From positions 1 through 64,000 of the forward strand of contig CANJMF010000008.1 of NCBI GenBank assembly GCA_947475895.1: a stretch of 64,000 nt of DNA, written 5' to 3'. Of this stretch, positions 33,945 to 43,198 are shown piece by piece. The first letter of the stretch is position 1. The number at the start of each line of letters is the position of its first letter. The notes beneath the pieces are model-generated. The model was not told the DNA's origin and did not search any database. It saw only the letters and a program-made list of their open reading frames with translations. The stretch is from Fidelibacterota bacterium. GTDB taxonomy: Bacteria > Pseudomonadota > Alphaproteobacteria > Rhodospirillales > Rhodospirillaceae. The translations under genes were made by a program, and so were the position numbers.

Positions 33945-34045
33945 AAAAACAACCGTTTCGACGCAACACTGGGTGTGCGTTTAGGTCCCATTAACATCGT
34001 GTCTTGTACTATAAAAAACTAACCGTCGTGTGGGTACGGCGATAA

Positions 34046-36403
34046 ATGCGAATTACGTGTCCTAATTGTACTGCTTCGTTTGAGCTGCCGACCGAGCTTC
34101 TCGGTAAGAAGGGCCGTGCGCTGAAATGCGCGAGTTGCGGCCATTCTTGGTATCAGACCGCACAAGTGGAGCAGCTCGATCTCGCCGAGATCATGGGCGA
34201 GAAATACGTGTCGGAGGTCAAGCAGGCCGCCGCTGCCGGCGGACGTGCGCCCGGCGCAGCGCCGCAACGCGGTCCGGCTGGAGGCCAGCCTCAGGTACAG
34301 GCAGGCGCTTTGGGTGGTCCCCGCGATAGCCGCCCGCAAGTTCAAGCCGCGGCCATGGGAGGCCGCCCCGCAGCCAATCAGGGCGCGCCCTTGCCCAATG
34401 GTGCTGTTTCGATGATGCATGGCGGCGTAGGCGCCCGCCCACAGCAGGGGGCAGCGGGAGCCCCAGCCGGCGCTATGCCCGGACAGCCACAACCTGCTGC
34501 CGCCTCTTGGTATCAAAACGCTCCTAAGCCGGGTCAGCAAGGCGCCCCAGGCCAGCCTGGCGCCTCAGGCGGTCCGGGGGCTCGTTCAAATGCACCTGCG
34601 CTCGGCGGCCAATCGATGAAGGGCCAAGCCGGCGCCGGTGCCGTTGGCCAGGGCTCGGTTTCCTGGATGCAGCCTAATCAACCGGGCGCCCAGGGAATGC
34701 CGGGCGCTCCCGGTCAATCCATTGCAGGTCAGCCAGCTGCCCAAGGCGCGCCCGCCGGTGCCCCGTTAGGCGGCCAATCGCTGAAGTGGCAGGCTGGCGC
34801 AGGCGCCGTTGGCCAGGGCTCGGTTTCTTGGATGCAGCATCAGCAGCCCGGCGCCCAAGGTGCGCCTGGTGCTTCCGGAGCGCCGGGTGCCCCCGGTCAA
34901 TCCATTGCAGGTCAGCCGGGCGCGCAAGGCGGCCCTGGCGCCGCTGCTTTAGGCGGCCAATCGATGAAGGGCCAAGCTGGCGCAGGCGCCGTTGGGCAAG
35001 AAGCCGTTTCGTGGATGCAGCCCAATCAGCCCGGCGCTCAAGGCATGCCGGGCGCTCCCGGCCAGTCGATGACCCAACCGGGCGCGCAAGGTGGGCCAAG
35101 TGCTGCCGCTTTAGGCGGTCAATCGATGAAAGGCCAAGCCGGAGCAGGAGCCGTCGGCCAGGAAGCCGTGTCCTGGATGGAGCCCGCACAGGGCGGAGCT
35201 CAAGGCGGACCCGGTCAGTCGTTGCGCGATCAGGGAGCTGCAGGCGGTCCCGGTGCGCCGGCTGTGTCCCAGATGGGCGGTGCCATTGCCGCGCCCGGGC
35301 AAGCAGCGACATCGCTTTTGGATGGGGCGGTGCAGACGAGTGGTCAGCCCGGTCAGTCTGTGCGTGATCAAGGCGCCGCTGGCGGGCCAGGCGCTCCAGG
35401 GCAGTCGATGAAAGACGGCGCGACCGGTGGACCCGGTGCTCCAGGGCAGTCGATGAAAGACGGCGCCGCCGGTGGTCCTGGCGCGCCTGGACAATCCATG
35501 AAGGATGCCGGCGCGCAAGGCGGCCCCGGGCAGCCTGCGGCTGCTGGCGCAGAAGCGGGCGCTGCAGGAGGGCCTGGTGGGGCGCCTGCCGGCAAAGCCA
35601 AGGCCGAAGCCGAACTCGTGCCGGGTGAGAAAAAGGCCGCGAAGGCCGACGCCGCCCTCGTGGCCGGCGACAAGAAAGATCCGAAGGCGGCCGCCGAACT
35701 CAAAGCGGGCGAAGCGTCGAAGAAAGCCGATGATGCCAGCGCCTCTGGTGGACCCGGCGCTGCTAAAGGCAAACCCGGCGCTCCGGTGAAAGCCGACGAG
35801 GATGATTTGGTCGATCCCGATGCGGACCGTCCGAACTTCGGCACAGCCGGCGATGAAGAGGACGAAGACGCGGCAGAGGAGGAAGACGCCGACGGGTTCG
35901 CCAATGTTGCCGCGCGCGCGGGCAAGAACGCCAAGCAGGCCAAGCGCCTCAAAGAACGCAAACCGATCGACCCTGCTTATGTGACCATGGCGGTGATGGC
36001 CGCCTCGGTGATGGCGCTCGGCGTTTTGATCTATGCTGGCCGCGGAATTCTGATGGATGTGTGGCCGGGAATTTCGGGCTTCTACGACAAAGTCGGCATG
36101 GAAGCGCCGAAACAGGGCGAGGGTCTCAAGATCGCGCTTTCGCCGATGAGCCTACGCCGCATCGGCGGCGTCGAGACATTGGTCGTGAAAGGCTTCATCT
36201 CGAACATCGGCGAAATTCCACGCGCGGTGCCGAAATTGAAGCTCGAACTCTACAACGAGAAAAAAGAAGTCATTCAGGATGCGCCAGGTGCTGCGCCTGT
36301 GGCGTTGCTTGATCCGAACGGTTCCGTGGAAATTGAAATCCGCATGGAGCTTCCGCAAATCGCTGCGGCCAAAGGCGGCTACGCCATCGTTTGGTCCAAG
36401 TAG
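34046..36403 (+). CDS. MJ0042 zinc-ribbon / DUF3426 membrane protein with collagen-like insert
   Basis: A 785-residue protein. Residues 1-36 are the MJ0042 zinc ribbon with cysteines 5, 8, 28 and 31. Residues about 70-510 are low-complexity, rich in Gly, Ala, Gln and Pro, with PGAQG, GAPGQS and GGPGAPG triplets like collagen. Four longer copies of GGQSMKGQAGAGAVGQ start near 34604, 34769, 34952 and 35114, and three 15-residue units GAPGQSMKDGATGGP occur near 35391-35525. Residues 510-630 are charged, 645-667 a membrane helix, and 690-785 the DUF3426 domain. Relatives are usually only 200-350 residues. The insert would be cytoplasmic. Function unknown. Confidence 0.85.
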   Translation: MRITCPNCTASFELPTELLGKKGRALKCASCGHSWYQTAQVEQLDLAEIMGEKYVSEVKQAAAAGGRAPGAAPQRGPAGGQPQVQAGALGGPRDSRPQVQAAAMGGRPAANQGAPLPNGAVSMMHGGVGARPQQGAAGAPAGAMPGQPQPAAASWYQNAPKPGQQGAPGQPGASGGPGARSNAPALGGQSMKGQAGAGAVGQGSVSWMQPNQPGAQGMPGAPGQSIAGQPAAQGAPAGAPLGGQSLKWQAGAGAVGQGSVSWMQHQQPGAQGAPGASGAPGAPGQSIAGQPGAQGGPGAAALGGQSMKGQAGAGAVGQEAVSWMQPNQPGAQGMPGAPGQSMTQPGAQGGPSAAALGGQSMKGQAGAGAVGQEAVSWMEPAQGGAQGGPGQSLRDQGAAGGPGAPAVSQMGGAIAAPGQAATSLLDGAVQTSGQPGQSVRDQGAAGGPGAPGQSMKDGATGGPGAPGQSMKDGAAGGPGAPGQSMKDAGAQGGPGQPAAAGAEAGAAGGPGGAPAGKAKAEAELVPGEKKAAKADAALVAGDKKDPKAAAELKAGEASKKADDASASGGPGAAKGKPGAPVKADEDDLVDPDADRPNFGTAGDEEDEDAAEEEDADGFANVAARAGKNAKQAKRLKERKPIDPAYVTMAVMAASVMALGVLIYAGRGILMDVWPGISGFYDKVGMEAPKQGEGLKIALSPMSLRRIGGVETLVVKGFISNIGEIPRAVPKLKLELYNEKKEVIQDAPGAAPVALLDPNGSVEIEIRMELPQIAAAKGGYAIVWSK
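34604..35525 (+). repeat. In-frame tandem repeats encoding collagen-like sequence
   Basis: Imperfect repeats inside the zinc-ribbon protein gene: four units of 162-183 bases (starts near 34604, 34769, 34952, 35114) and then three units of 45 bases (near 35391, 35436, 35481). All are multiples of three, so copy-number change would keep the frame. Copies differ mostly at third codon positions. Confidence 0.8.
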
Positions 36404-36411
36404 CTTTTTTT
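36378..36411 (+). terminator. Intrinsic terminator of the zinc-ribbon gene
   Basis: GCTAC (36378-36382) pairs with GTAGC (36400-36404), followed at once by seven T. The stem overlaps the last codons and stop of the gene. The loop is long (17 bases), which lowers confidence. Confidence 0.45.
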
Positions 36412-36412
36412 A

Positions 36413-38920
36413 TCAGAATTTTTTCATCAAGCGGTGCAGGTAGTCCTGCTCCTCGCTTGAGCGTGTGCGATCGCCGGCGCGGGCGCGAATTTCTTCCAAG
36501 ATCGTGCGCACGCGGCTTGCGACGCCATCCACTTCCGGGCCCTCGGGCAGGTCAACATCTCCGTTTGACGAGCGCCCCGTGCGCGTGCCGCCGCTGAAAC
36601 GATAAGGCGACTGGCCGGGCATCTGTACCAACCCGCCCAGACCCTTTTCCATCAACATCTGCGCCATCTGATCGGCGGCGTCCTGCGAGCCTTTCTCCAT
36701 TTGCGACAGCGCTTCGCTTTGGGCGTCCGAGCCTTCCTTGAACGATGGTTTCTTGAGCGCATCGCGCGCGTCGGTCATGGACTTGTCGGCGTCCTGAAGC
36801 TGTTTGACCGGCTTGCCGGTCATTTCCTGCATTTCCTGCATGAGGGCGCCGAGTTCGTTGCGCAGTTGCTCCTGCGCAGCAGCGCTTTTCTGCCCCGCGG
36901 CTTTGTCGGCTTTTTGCCGCTCTTCCGCGCGCTTGGCATTTTCTTCCGGCGTGTACTTCGGCAATTGATCGTGCGCTTGCTGTTCGCGCTTTTCTTGCTC
37001 GCGGGACTGATCGAAAGTTTCGTTCAGCAACTTTGATTGCTTTGTTGCCACGTCCTGCATTTGTTTCAACATTTCTTGCGCAGCTTTAACCGTCTCGTTG
37101 TTGCTGTTCGTCGCGGATTTCTGATCCAGGTCTTGCAGTTGTTGCTCCAGTTGCTCAAAGGCTTTTTCCACGTCGGCCTTCGAGCCGTATTCGGAGCGAT
37201 CGCGCAATTGATCGATCGTCTTGGCCGCACTTTCCGCGGCTTTATTCATGGCGGCGCTGAAGCTGCCGTCTTGCTTAGCGTCGTTTTGCGCCTTGGCGAA
37301 TTCCCCCAATGCGTCTTTAAGTTCCTGCGTCAGCCGATTGAGTTCTTCTTGCGAGGCGCCGCGCTGAATGGCATCGCGCAAACTTTTTTGCGCCGTCCGT
37401 AGGCGCTGCTCGGCCACGGTAAGATTGCCGTCTTCGATGCGGACGGCGGCGTGCCACAGCAAGCTCGGTACAGAACGATTTGCGATCTCGCGTGTTTCGT
37501 TTCCTAAGCGGTATTTGGATGCCGAGATCGCAAGATGGGCGAGTGCGTCGCCGCCGAACGCTTCCGGTTTTTTGAGAATCTCTGTGACGCTGCTCAACGC
37601 AGTTTCGGCGACGGCCGCCGATTTCGCATTCATCAGCAGCGCCTTGCGCTGCTTTGCGAGTTCTTGCGCGACGGGGTGGCCGAATACGCGCTCCGGCAGT
37701 GTCAGCGTTATGATTTCACTTTTGCCCGCCTGACCGGCCGTGTCCGTAACGGTGAGCTGCATTTGCACGCTCATGCCGGCCCAGGGGTGCGCAGCAAGAT
37801 CGTTCAATGAGGTTTGCGAAACGGTGAGCGGCGCGAACGGCGGAGCGGCGAGCGCAAAATCCGTCGGCGCGTCGATGATCGAAGGGCTGTTTGCCGGCAG
37901 CGTCATGTGCGCCGTTACATCCTGCACGCCATAGTCGTCTGTGGCGCTGTAGTCGATCTTCAGCTGCCATCGCTTCGCTGTTGCCGGTTCGCCGGCAAAC
38001 TTGATGGTGGGCGGATTGTCTTTAATCCATTTCACATCCCAGCCAGCGAGCACCTTTTTATTCTGGTGCAACTCCAATCGATTGCCGGCCGTCAGTGGGG
38101 TTTCACCACGCCGGCTTGAGTCAGCCAAGCGCTCCAGCTTGGCCGAGGTCTCGCCGATGGTCAGAAACACATCGTTCGGCGCGCCAAGGACAACGGCGAG
38201 CGCCGTGCTGCCTGCGGGAATTTCGAGCGACTGCGATGGTGTCGTGCCCGGCGGTGTGGGCAGTTCGACATAAATTGGCGCGCGGCGCGTGTAGGCCGGG
38301 GGCGTAATCCACAGCTTCACATTGGCTGAACCTGCCAGGCGGCCGAACGACGGCACGACTGCGCGCATAAGCCGGTTCGAGACATCGCTCCAACCGCCCA
38401 TGAAAGCAACAAACAGCAGCAAGACCACAACAGCGCGTGCAGCCCACGGATCGCGTTTCGCGACACCGGGTGCGGGTAACGCGACACGCAGCTGCGCTAA
38501 GTCTTCGCGTGCGCGCTTTTGATGAAGTTCCCAAAGAAGTTGCTGCGCAGGCTCCGCGCCTGGCGGAAGGGCATCTTCGACCGTTGTAAGGGGGCGGTGA
38601 GCGACGGGAGACTTGGCTTCAAGGTGGGCTCGCGCTTCGTCGCGCGTAGGCCAGGCGAATGTCCGCAGCTTTTGCCACGCAAACGCGCCGATTCCGATGA
38701 AGGCGGCAAAGACAAGGGCCAAATGCAGGGCTTCGGGCAAAGCCGACAGCACTTCGGTCAGGGCGACGACCAGCAGCAAGCCAAGATATGCGGCAGGAAC
38801 CCACAGGCGTACCCAAGCGCGTTCCCAGCCGAGGGCGAGCGACGCCAGCGCCAGCCTGATCCGGGCCTGCTGGATTCTGATAACGGGTTTGGGACCAGAC
38901 GGTCCGGGGTCAAGCGTCAT
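36413..38920 (-). CDS. TIGR02302 family (DUF4175) membrane protein
   Basis: An 835-residue protein of a family restricted mainly to alphaproteobacteria. Three N-terminal membrane helices (about 45-70, 75-95 and 175-195) are followed by a periplasmic beta-rich region and then a long charged, glutamine-rich helical region (about residues 480-760) with strong coiled-coil character, e.g. AFEQLEQQLQDLDQKSATN. The C terminus contains PGQSPYRFSGG and PEGPEVDGVASRVRTILEEI, matching the family's conserved end. Function is unknown. Confidence 0.87.
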   Translation of the reverse strand: MTLDPGPSGPKPVIRIQQARIRLALASLALGWERAWVRLWVPAAYLGLLLVVALTEVLSALPEALHLALVFAAFIGIGAFAWQKLRTFAWPTRDEARAHLEAKSPVAHRPLTTVEDALPPGAEPAQQLLWELHQKRAREDLAQLRVALPAPGVAKRDPWAARAVVVLLLFVAFMGGWSDVSNRLMRAVVPSFGRLAGSANVKLWITPPAYTRRAPIYVELPTPPGTTPSQSLEIPAGSTALAVVLGAPNDVFLTIGETSAKLERLADSSRRGETPLTAGNRLELHQNKKVLAGWDVKWIKDNPPTIKFAGEPATAKRWQLKIDYSATDDYGVQDVTAHMTLPANSPSIIDAPTDFALAAPPFAPLTVSQTSLNDLAAHPWAGMSVQMQLTVTDTAGQAGKSEIITLTLPERVFGHPVAQELAKQRKALLMNAKSAAVAETALSSVTEILKKPEAFGGDALAHLAISASKYRLGNETREIANRSVPSLLWHAAVRIEDGNLTVAEQRLRTAQKSLRDAIQRGASQEELNRLTQELKDALGEFAKAQNDAKQDGSFSAAMNKAAESAAKTIDQLRDRSEYGSKADVEKAFEQLEQQLQDLDQKSATNSNNETVKAAQEMLKQMQDVATKQSKLLNETFDQSREQEKREQQAHDQLPKYTPEENAKRAEERQKADKAAGQKSAAAQEQLRNELGALMQEMQEMTGKPVKQLQDADKSMTDARDALKKPSFKEGSDAQSEALSQMEKGSQDAADQMAQMLMEKGLGGLVQMPGQSPYRFSGGTRTGRSSNGDVDLPEGPEVDGVASRVRTILEEIRARAGDRTRSSEEQDYLHRLMKKF

Positions 38921-38980
38921 GGCGGCGAGTTTACATAGGCCTCGCCGCTAATCCATGACATTAACGCTCTAGGTGCTGCC

Positions 38981-40285
38981 TTAAGGTGCTCGGCGGCGTC
39001 CGTAGGCCTTGGTGTCAGCCAACCAGGGCGGCAGGCTTTCCAGCGCGACCATTTCTTCTAATGTCGGCCTGCGGCGCACGACCGCGTATTGATCGCCGTT
39101 TACAAGCACTTCAGGCACCAAGGGGCGCGCATTGTAAGTCGATGCCATGACCGCGCCATACGCGCCGGCGGTGAGGATGGCTAAAAGATCGCCCGCTGCG
39201 AGCGGTGGTAGGCGGTAGTCTTGAGCGAAGCGGTCGGTTGTTTCGCAAACCGGTCCAACGATATCGGCCGGTGAAGCGCCGGGACTTGGCGGAGCCTCCA
39301 TAACTGGAAGGATTTCGTGATGAGCGCCGTACATGGCTGGGCGCACCAAATCGTTCATGCCAGCGTCGACAATCACGAAACGCCGATTGGTCGTCTGCTT
39401 CAATGAAATCACGCGCGTGACCAGGATGCCGGCATTGCCGACGATGAGGCGCCCCGGCTCGAACATCATCTTGCAACCCAGATCGCCCAACGTGCGCTTC
39501 ACCATCGCGCCGTATTCTGCAGGGCTTGGTGGATGCGCGTCGTTACCATGATCGTAGGGAACGCCGAGGCCGCCGCCGAGATCAAGGTGATCGATTTTAT
39601 GACCGTCTTTGCGCAACATGACGACGAGGTCGTGGACGCGTTTAAAGGCCGCTTCGAAGGGGGCAAGGCTGGTAATCTGCGAGCCGATGTGAACCGCGAT
39701 AGCGCTTGGCTCGATGCCGGGCAGCGCGCCGGCTTTTTTATACAGCCTGGGTGCGAGCTCCCAATCGATTCCGAATTTGTCGCCCTTGCGGCCCGTCGAA
39801 ATTTTGTCGTGTGTTTTCGCATCGACGTCGGGGTTTACACGTAAGGCCACGCGCACGGTTTTGCCCAGTTCCGCAGCCACGCGACTCAGCGTATCCAGTT
39901 CTTCTTCGGATTCCACATTGAGCTGCGCCACGTCGTAGTTCAGCGCCAGCCTGATCTCGTCTTCCGTTTTACCGACGCCGGAGAACACGATTTTATTGGC
40001 GGGCACGCCGGCTTTCAGCGCCAACTCCAGTTCGCCGCCGGAAACAACATCCGCGCCTGCGCCGAGATCGGCCAGCGTATGAACGACCGCCAAGTTGCTG
40101 TTCGCCTTCATGGCAAAGCAGATCGACGCGTCGAGGCCTTGCAAGGCTTCCCGGAAAACCAAGTAGTGGCGGGTCAATGTAGCTGTCGAATAGCAATAAA
40201 ATGGCGTGCCCACTTTCTCCGCAATCGCGGGAATGGACACGTCTTCGGCATGGAGTGTGCCGTTACAGTAGACAAAGTAGTGCAT
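38981..40285 (-). CDS. lysA: Diaminopimelate decarboxylase
   Basis: A 434-residue PLP enzyme, the last step of lysine synthesis. The PLP lysine is in CFAMKANSN (near residue 60). HIGSQI, LDLGGGLGVPY, EPGRLIVGNAG and GPVCETTDRFAQD, with the C-terminal GAYGAVMASTYNARP, match the family. The start lies three bases after the lptM stop, so argH, lptM and lysA form one operon. Confidence 0.94.
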   Translation of the reverse strand: MHYFVYCNGTLHAEDVSIPAIAEKVGTPFYCYSTATLTRHYLVFREALQGLDASICFAMKANSNLAVVHTLADLGAGADVVSGGELELALKAGVPANKIVFSGVGKTEDEIRLALNYDVAQLNVESEEELDTLSRVAAELGKTVRVALRVNPDVDAKTHDKISTGRKGDKFGIDWELAPRLYKKAGALPGIEPSAIAVHIGSQITSLAPFEAAFKRVHDLVVMLRKDGHKIDHLDLGGGLGVPYDHGNDAHPPSPAEYGAMVKRTLGDLGCKMMFEPGRLIVGNAGILVTRVISLKQTTNRRFVIVDAGMNDLVRPAMYGAHHEILPVMEAPPSPGASPADIVGPVCETTDRFAQDYRLPPLAAGDLLAILTAGAYGAVMASTYNARPLVPEVLVNGDQYAVVRRRPTLEEMVALESLPPWLADTKAYGRRRAP

Positions 40286-40288
40286 GGT

Positions 40289-40423
40289 TTAAGGTGCCGG
40301 ATATTGGCGCGGATATGTCGCGCCTTCAGGGTTTTTCAAACGCGTTTTTTTGCCGCAGCTTTGCATGCCGAACACGACGACCAGGAGCAGGGCCGCGACA
40401 CCGAGAGACTTCATGACTCGCAT
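40289..40423 (-). CDS. lptM: Small lipoprotein LptM (YifL-like)
   Basis: A 44-residue lipoprotein between argH and lysA. It begins [19 protein letters not shown], with lipobox GMQSC placing the lipidated cysteine at residue 23, and a short tail ending YPRQYPAP. The ATG at 40423 overlaps the argH stop (TGATG); an internal ATG at 40414 is possible. Small lipoproteins with this context are the LptM family, which in E. coli helps the LptDE LPS translocon mature. Assigned from lipobox, size and gene order. Confidence 0.8.
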   Translation of the reverse strand: MRVMKSLGVAALLLVVVFGMQSCGKKTRLKNPEGATYPRQYPAP

Positions 40424-41817
40424 CACGGCATCACCTTCAAAAAACGTTCCCGCGCTGCCGCGACTTGCGCACGCACGTTTGCCGGCGCCGTGCCGCCGAA
40501 ACTCGTCCGGCTGGCAGCTGACGCTTCGGCCGTTAATACTGAAAACACAGCTTGTGTAATCCGCGGTTCAATTTCCTGCATATCGCTCAACGATAATTCC
40601 GCGAGCGTACAGCCCTTTTGCTCGGCCACTTTCACAACGCGCCCCGTGATGTGGTGAGATTCGCGAAAGGGGATCGAGAGTTTTGCTGTGAGCCAATCGG
40701 CCAGGTCGGTCGCAACGGCAAATCCGCCGCCAGCGGCGGCAGCGCTCATGCGCGCGGGATCGGGCTGCATATCAAGCACCATGCCCATCATGGCTGCGAT
40801 GCAAAGCTCCAGCGTGTCGAAGGCACCGAACACCGCTTCTTTGTCTTCCTGCATGTCCTTTGAATACGTCAGCGGCAGGCCCTTCATGACTGTCAGTAGC
40901 GTCGTCAGTGCGCCGAAAATCCGACCGGCTTTGCCGCGTACCAGTTCGGCGGCATCCGGGTTGCGTTTTTGCGGCATCATCGAGCTTCCAGTGGAGAAGG
41001 CGTCTGTGAAGCGGATGAAACCGAATTGGCTCGAGCACCACAACACCATTTCCTCGGCCATGCGCGAAAGGTGCGTGGCGAGGATGCTGCCCGCGGCCAG
41101 AAATTCCAACGCGAAGTCGCGGTCGGACACGGCGTCCATGGAATTGGCCATGGGACGATCGAAGTCTAATTTTTCCGCCGTCATGTGGCGGTCGATTGGG
41201 AAGGATGTTCCTGCGATTGCGCCAGCGCCTAAGGGGCACTCATTCAAGCGCTTACGCGCATCCACAAAACGGCCACGATCTCGGCCCACCATTTCGACGT
41301 AAGCGAGAAGATGATGTCCGAATGTCACAGGTTGTGCGACTTGCAGATGCGTAAAGCCAGGCATGATCGTGCCGGCGTGGGCCTCGGCCTTGTCGATGAG
41401 CACGCTTTGCAGCTTCATCAACTCTTCATCGATGTTTTCCAACGCCGCACGCACCCACATGCGAAAGTCGGTCGCGACTTGATCGTTGCGCGAGCGCGCT
41501 GTGTGCAGACGTCCGGCGGGTTCGCCGATGAGGTCCGCCAGCCGCGATTCGATGTTCATGTGAACGTCTTCAAGGCGACGCTTGAAGTGGAAAGATTTTT
41601 CGGCGACTTCCTTCTCGACCCGGGTCAATCCGCCCTGGATCGCTTCGCCGTCTTCCTTGCTGATGATCCCTTGCGCCACCAACATGGAGCAATGGGCACG
41701 GCTTCCCCTCACGTCTTGCTTGGCAAGGCGGTGGTCGAAGCCGACGGAGACGTTAATCTCCTCCATGATTGCGGCGGGGCCCGTGGAAAAACGCCCGCCC
41801 CACATCTTGCTCGTCAT
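40423..41817 (-). CDS. argH: Argininosuccinate lyase
   Basis: A 464-residue member of the fumarase/aspartase superfamily, last step of arginine synthesis. The signature [20 protein letters not shown] is intact, and [28 protein letters not shown] and [21 protein letters not shown] occur in order. First gene of the argH-lptM-lysA operon; divergent from tlpA, a common alphaproteobacterial arrangement. Confidence 0.95.
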   Translation of the reverse strand: MTSKMWGGRFSTGPAAIMEEINVSVGFDHRLAKQDVRGSRAHCSMLVAQGIISKEDGEAIQGGLTRVEKEVAEKSFHFKRRLEDVHMNIESRLADLIGEPAGRLHTARSRNDQVATDFRMWVRAALENIDEELMKLQSVLIDKAEAHAGTIMPGFTHLQVAQPVTFGHHLLAYVEMVGRDRGRFVDARKRLNECPLGAGAIAGTSFPIDRHMTAEKLDFDRPMANSMDAVSDRDFALEFLAAGSILATHLSRMAEEMVLWCSSQFGFIRFTDAFSTGSSMMPQKRNPDAAELVRGKAGRIFGALTTLLTVMKGLPLTYSKDMQEDKEAVFGAFDTLELCIAAMMGMVLDMQPDPARMSAAAAGGGFAVATDLADWLTAKLSIPFRESHHITGRVVKVAEQKGCTLAELSLSDMQEIEPRITQAVFSVLTAEASAASRTSFGGTAPANVRAQVAAARERFLKVMP

Positions 41818-41958
41818 TGCTTATCCAGACCCAATTCCGTCATTTATTGTCGCCGGATCAAAAGTCCGCGACTGTTGTTTCTGCAGTAGTTGATTGGGCG
41901 AAAAAATGCCAGTGTCCCGGCAATCGGTCGCCAGACAATCTACCAGTTAGGAGCCATC

Positions 41959-42537
41959 ATGTTGCGCGAATTTAAAGGTGCCTTTGCTGCTCGGATTTTG
42001 GCCTCAACCCTAGGGTTGGCGGCGCTGGGCGTTGTCACTGTAGCCGCGAGCGGCTTGCTCTCCAGCGCTGGGGCGGCGGAAGAAAGCGGTAAGTTCTTGT
42101 GGGTGAAAACCCCAGCCCCCGCAGTGGGTACAACATTCAAGGATGCCGCCGGCGCGGACAAGACTTTGGCCGATTTTAAGGGCAAGACCCTGGTCGTCAA
42201 CTTCTGGGCGACCTGGTGCGGCCCGTGCGTCAAAGAAATGCCCCTGCTGGACGCTCTGCAGGCCAAAATGGGCGGCGCCAAGTTCCAGGTCCTGACGATT
42301 TCGCAGGACCGGGAAGGCGAGAAGGTCGCGAAGCCCTTCTTCGAGAAAAACAACTGGAAGAATCTTGCCCTCTTTATGGACCCGCCGGGCCGGTTCCAGA
42401 AGGATGCCAAGCTGCGCGGACTTCCGACCACCCTCATTGTCGACAAGAACGGCCTTGAAGTGGCGCGTGTGGAAGGCGAGGCCAACTGGACCTCGGCGGC
42501 CGTAGAAGCCGAACTCAGGAAGGCGATGGCGCAGTAA
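41959..42537 (+). CDS. tlpA: TlpA-like thiol:disulfide interchange protein
   Basis: A 192-residue membrane-anchored periplasmic thioredoxin. One N-terminal helix (about 12-38) precedes a thioredoxin fold with the redox motif FWATWCGPCVKEMP and the cis-proline loop RGLPTTLIVDKNG. TlpA proteins reduce partners in cytochrome oxidase assembly, for example copper chaperones. The ATG at 41959 follows TTAGGAGCCATC. Its 3' end overlaps the convergent PAP2 gene by 23 bases. Confidence 0.9.
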   Translation: MLREFKGAFAARILASTLGLAALGVVTVAASGLLSSAGAAEESGKFLWVKTPAPAVGTTFKDAAGADKTLADFKGKTLVVNFWATWCGPCVKEMPLLDALQAKMGGAKFQVLTISQDREGEKVAKPFFEKNNWKNLALFMDPPGRFQKDAKLRGLPTTLIVDKNGLEVARVEGEANWTSAAVEAELRKAMAQ

Positions 42538-43198
42538 TCGGCGCGGCGCGGCTGAGGGTCACCGAGACGCCGTCCCGCTCGAACCACGCCCGCCACAACA
42601 CGACCGCTGCGATTCCAATAAAAGCGCCACCGATCACGTCGCCCAAGTAATGAGCGCCGATGATCACGCGACTGGTGGATATCGCCGCCGCCAATGTGAA
42701 CCACACAACCCGTAAACGCGGAAAGATGAAAGCCAACGCAAACATGGCGGCGCAAATGGACTGCGTGTGCCCTGACGGGAAACTGGAGGCGTCAATATCG
42801 AAGGAGAAAGGCGTGTAGGTCGCGCTGCCATCGGCAAAGAGCACGCGCGGGCGTTCGCGTCCTACCATAACCTTAATCAGGTTGAGGAGAATTCCCGACG
42901 TCGCCATGGCGAGCACCATGAACAGCCACGCGCGAATCTGTTGCGAGAATTTTATCGGGCTCATGTCGGAAGGCGTTAACCAGCGTCGCGCCAGCGCAAC
43001 GGCCATCATCAAAGCCGCCAGCGAATACCAAATGACTCCATTGGCGAGATCAGTGATGCGCACGAAAAACCGAAACCAAGACGTGTCGGCAAAGCCGTGC
43101 AGATAAAGCGCCAACGGCCTATCGAGCCACGTAACGGCAATTGCCGTCGCTATAACCGTAGCGATCGCGTAGATCGCGAGTCCGCGTTTTAGCGTCAT
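42515..43198 (-). CDS. PAP2 family lipid phosphatase
   Basis: A 227-residue membrane phosphatase with about six helices. The three PAP2 motifs are present: KVMVGRERPR, FPSGHTQS, and SRVIIGAHYLGDVIGG with catalytic histidines. Substrates of this superfamily include undecaprenyl pyrophosphate, phosphatidate and lipid A. The ATG at 43198 overlaps the stop of the upstream ArnT-like gene, which favours a lipid-linked sugar or lipid A substrate, an inference from context. Confidence 0.87.
   Translation of the reverse strand: MTLKRGLAIYAIATVIATAIAVTWLDRPLALYLHGFADTSWFRFFVRITDLANGVIWYSLAALMMAVALARRWLTPSDMSPIKFSQQIRAWLFMVLAMATSGILLNLIKVMVGRERPRVLFADGSATYTPFSFDIDASSFPSGHTQSICAAMFALAFIFPRLRVVWFTLAAAISTSRVIIGAHYLGDVIGGAFIGIAAVVLWRAWFERDGVSVTLSRAAPITAPSPS

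Noticed and set aside
33980-33995. CtrA-like site TTTA-N7-TTAAC upstream of the zinc-ribbon gene and ftsE
   Set aside because: One mismatch to TTAA-N7-TTAA and a single copy; too common by chance to call.
34604-35525. Repeats considered as a CRISPR-like array
   Set aside because: Units are in frame with a coding gene, differ by third-position changes and have no constant spacer pattern; they encode protein repeats.
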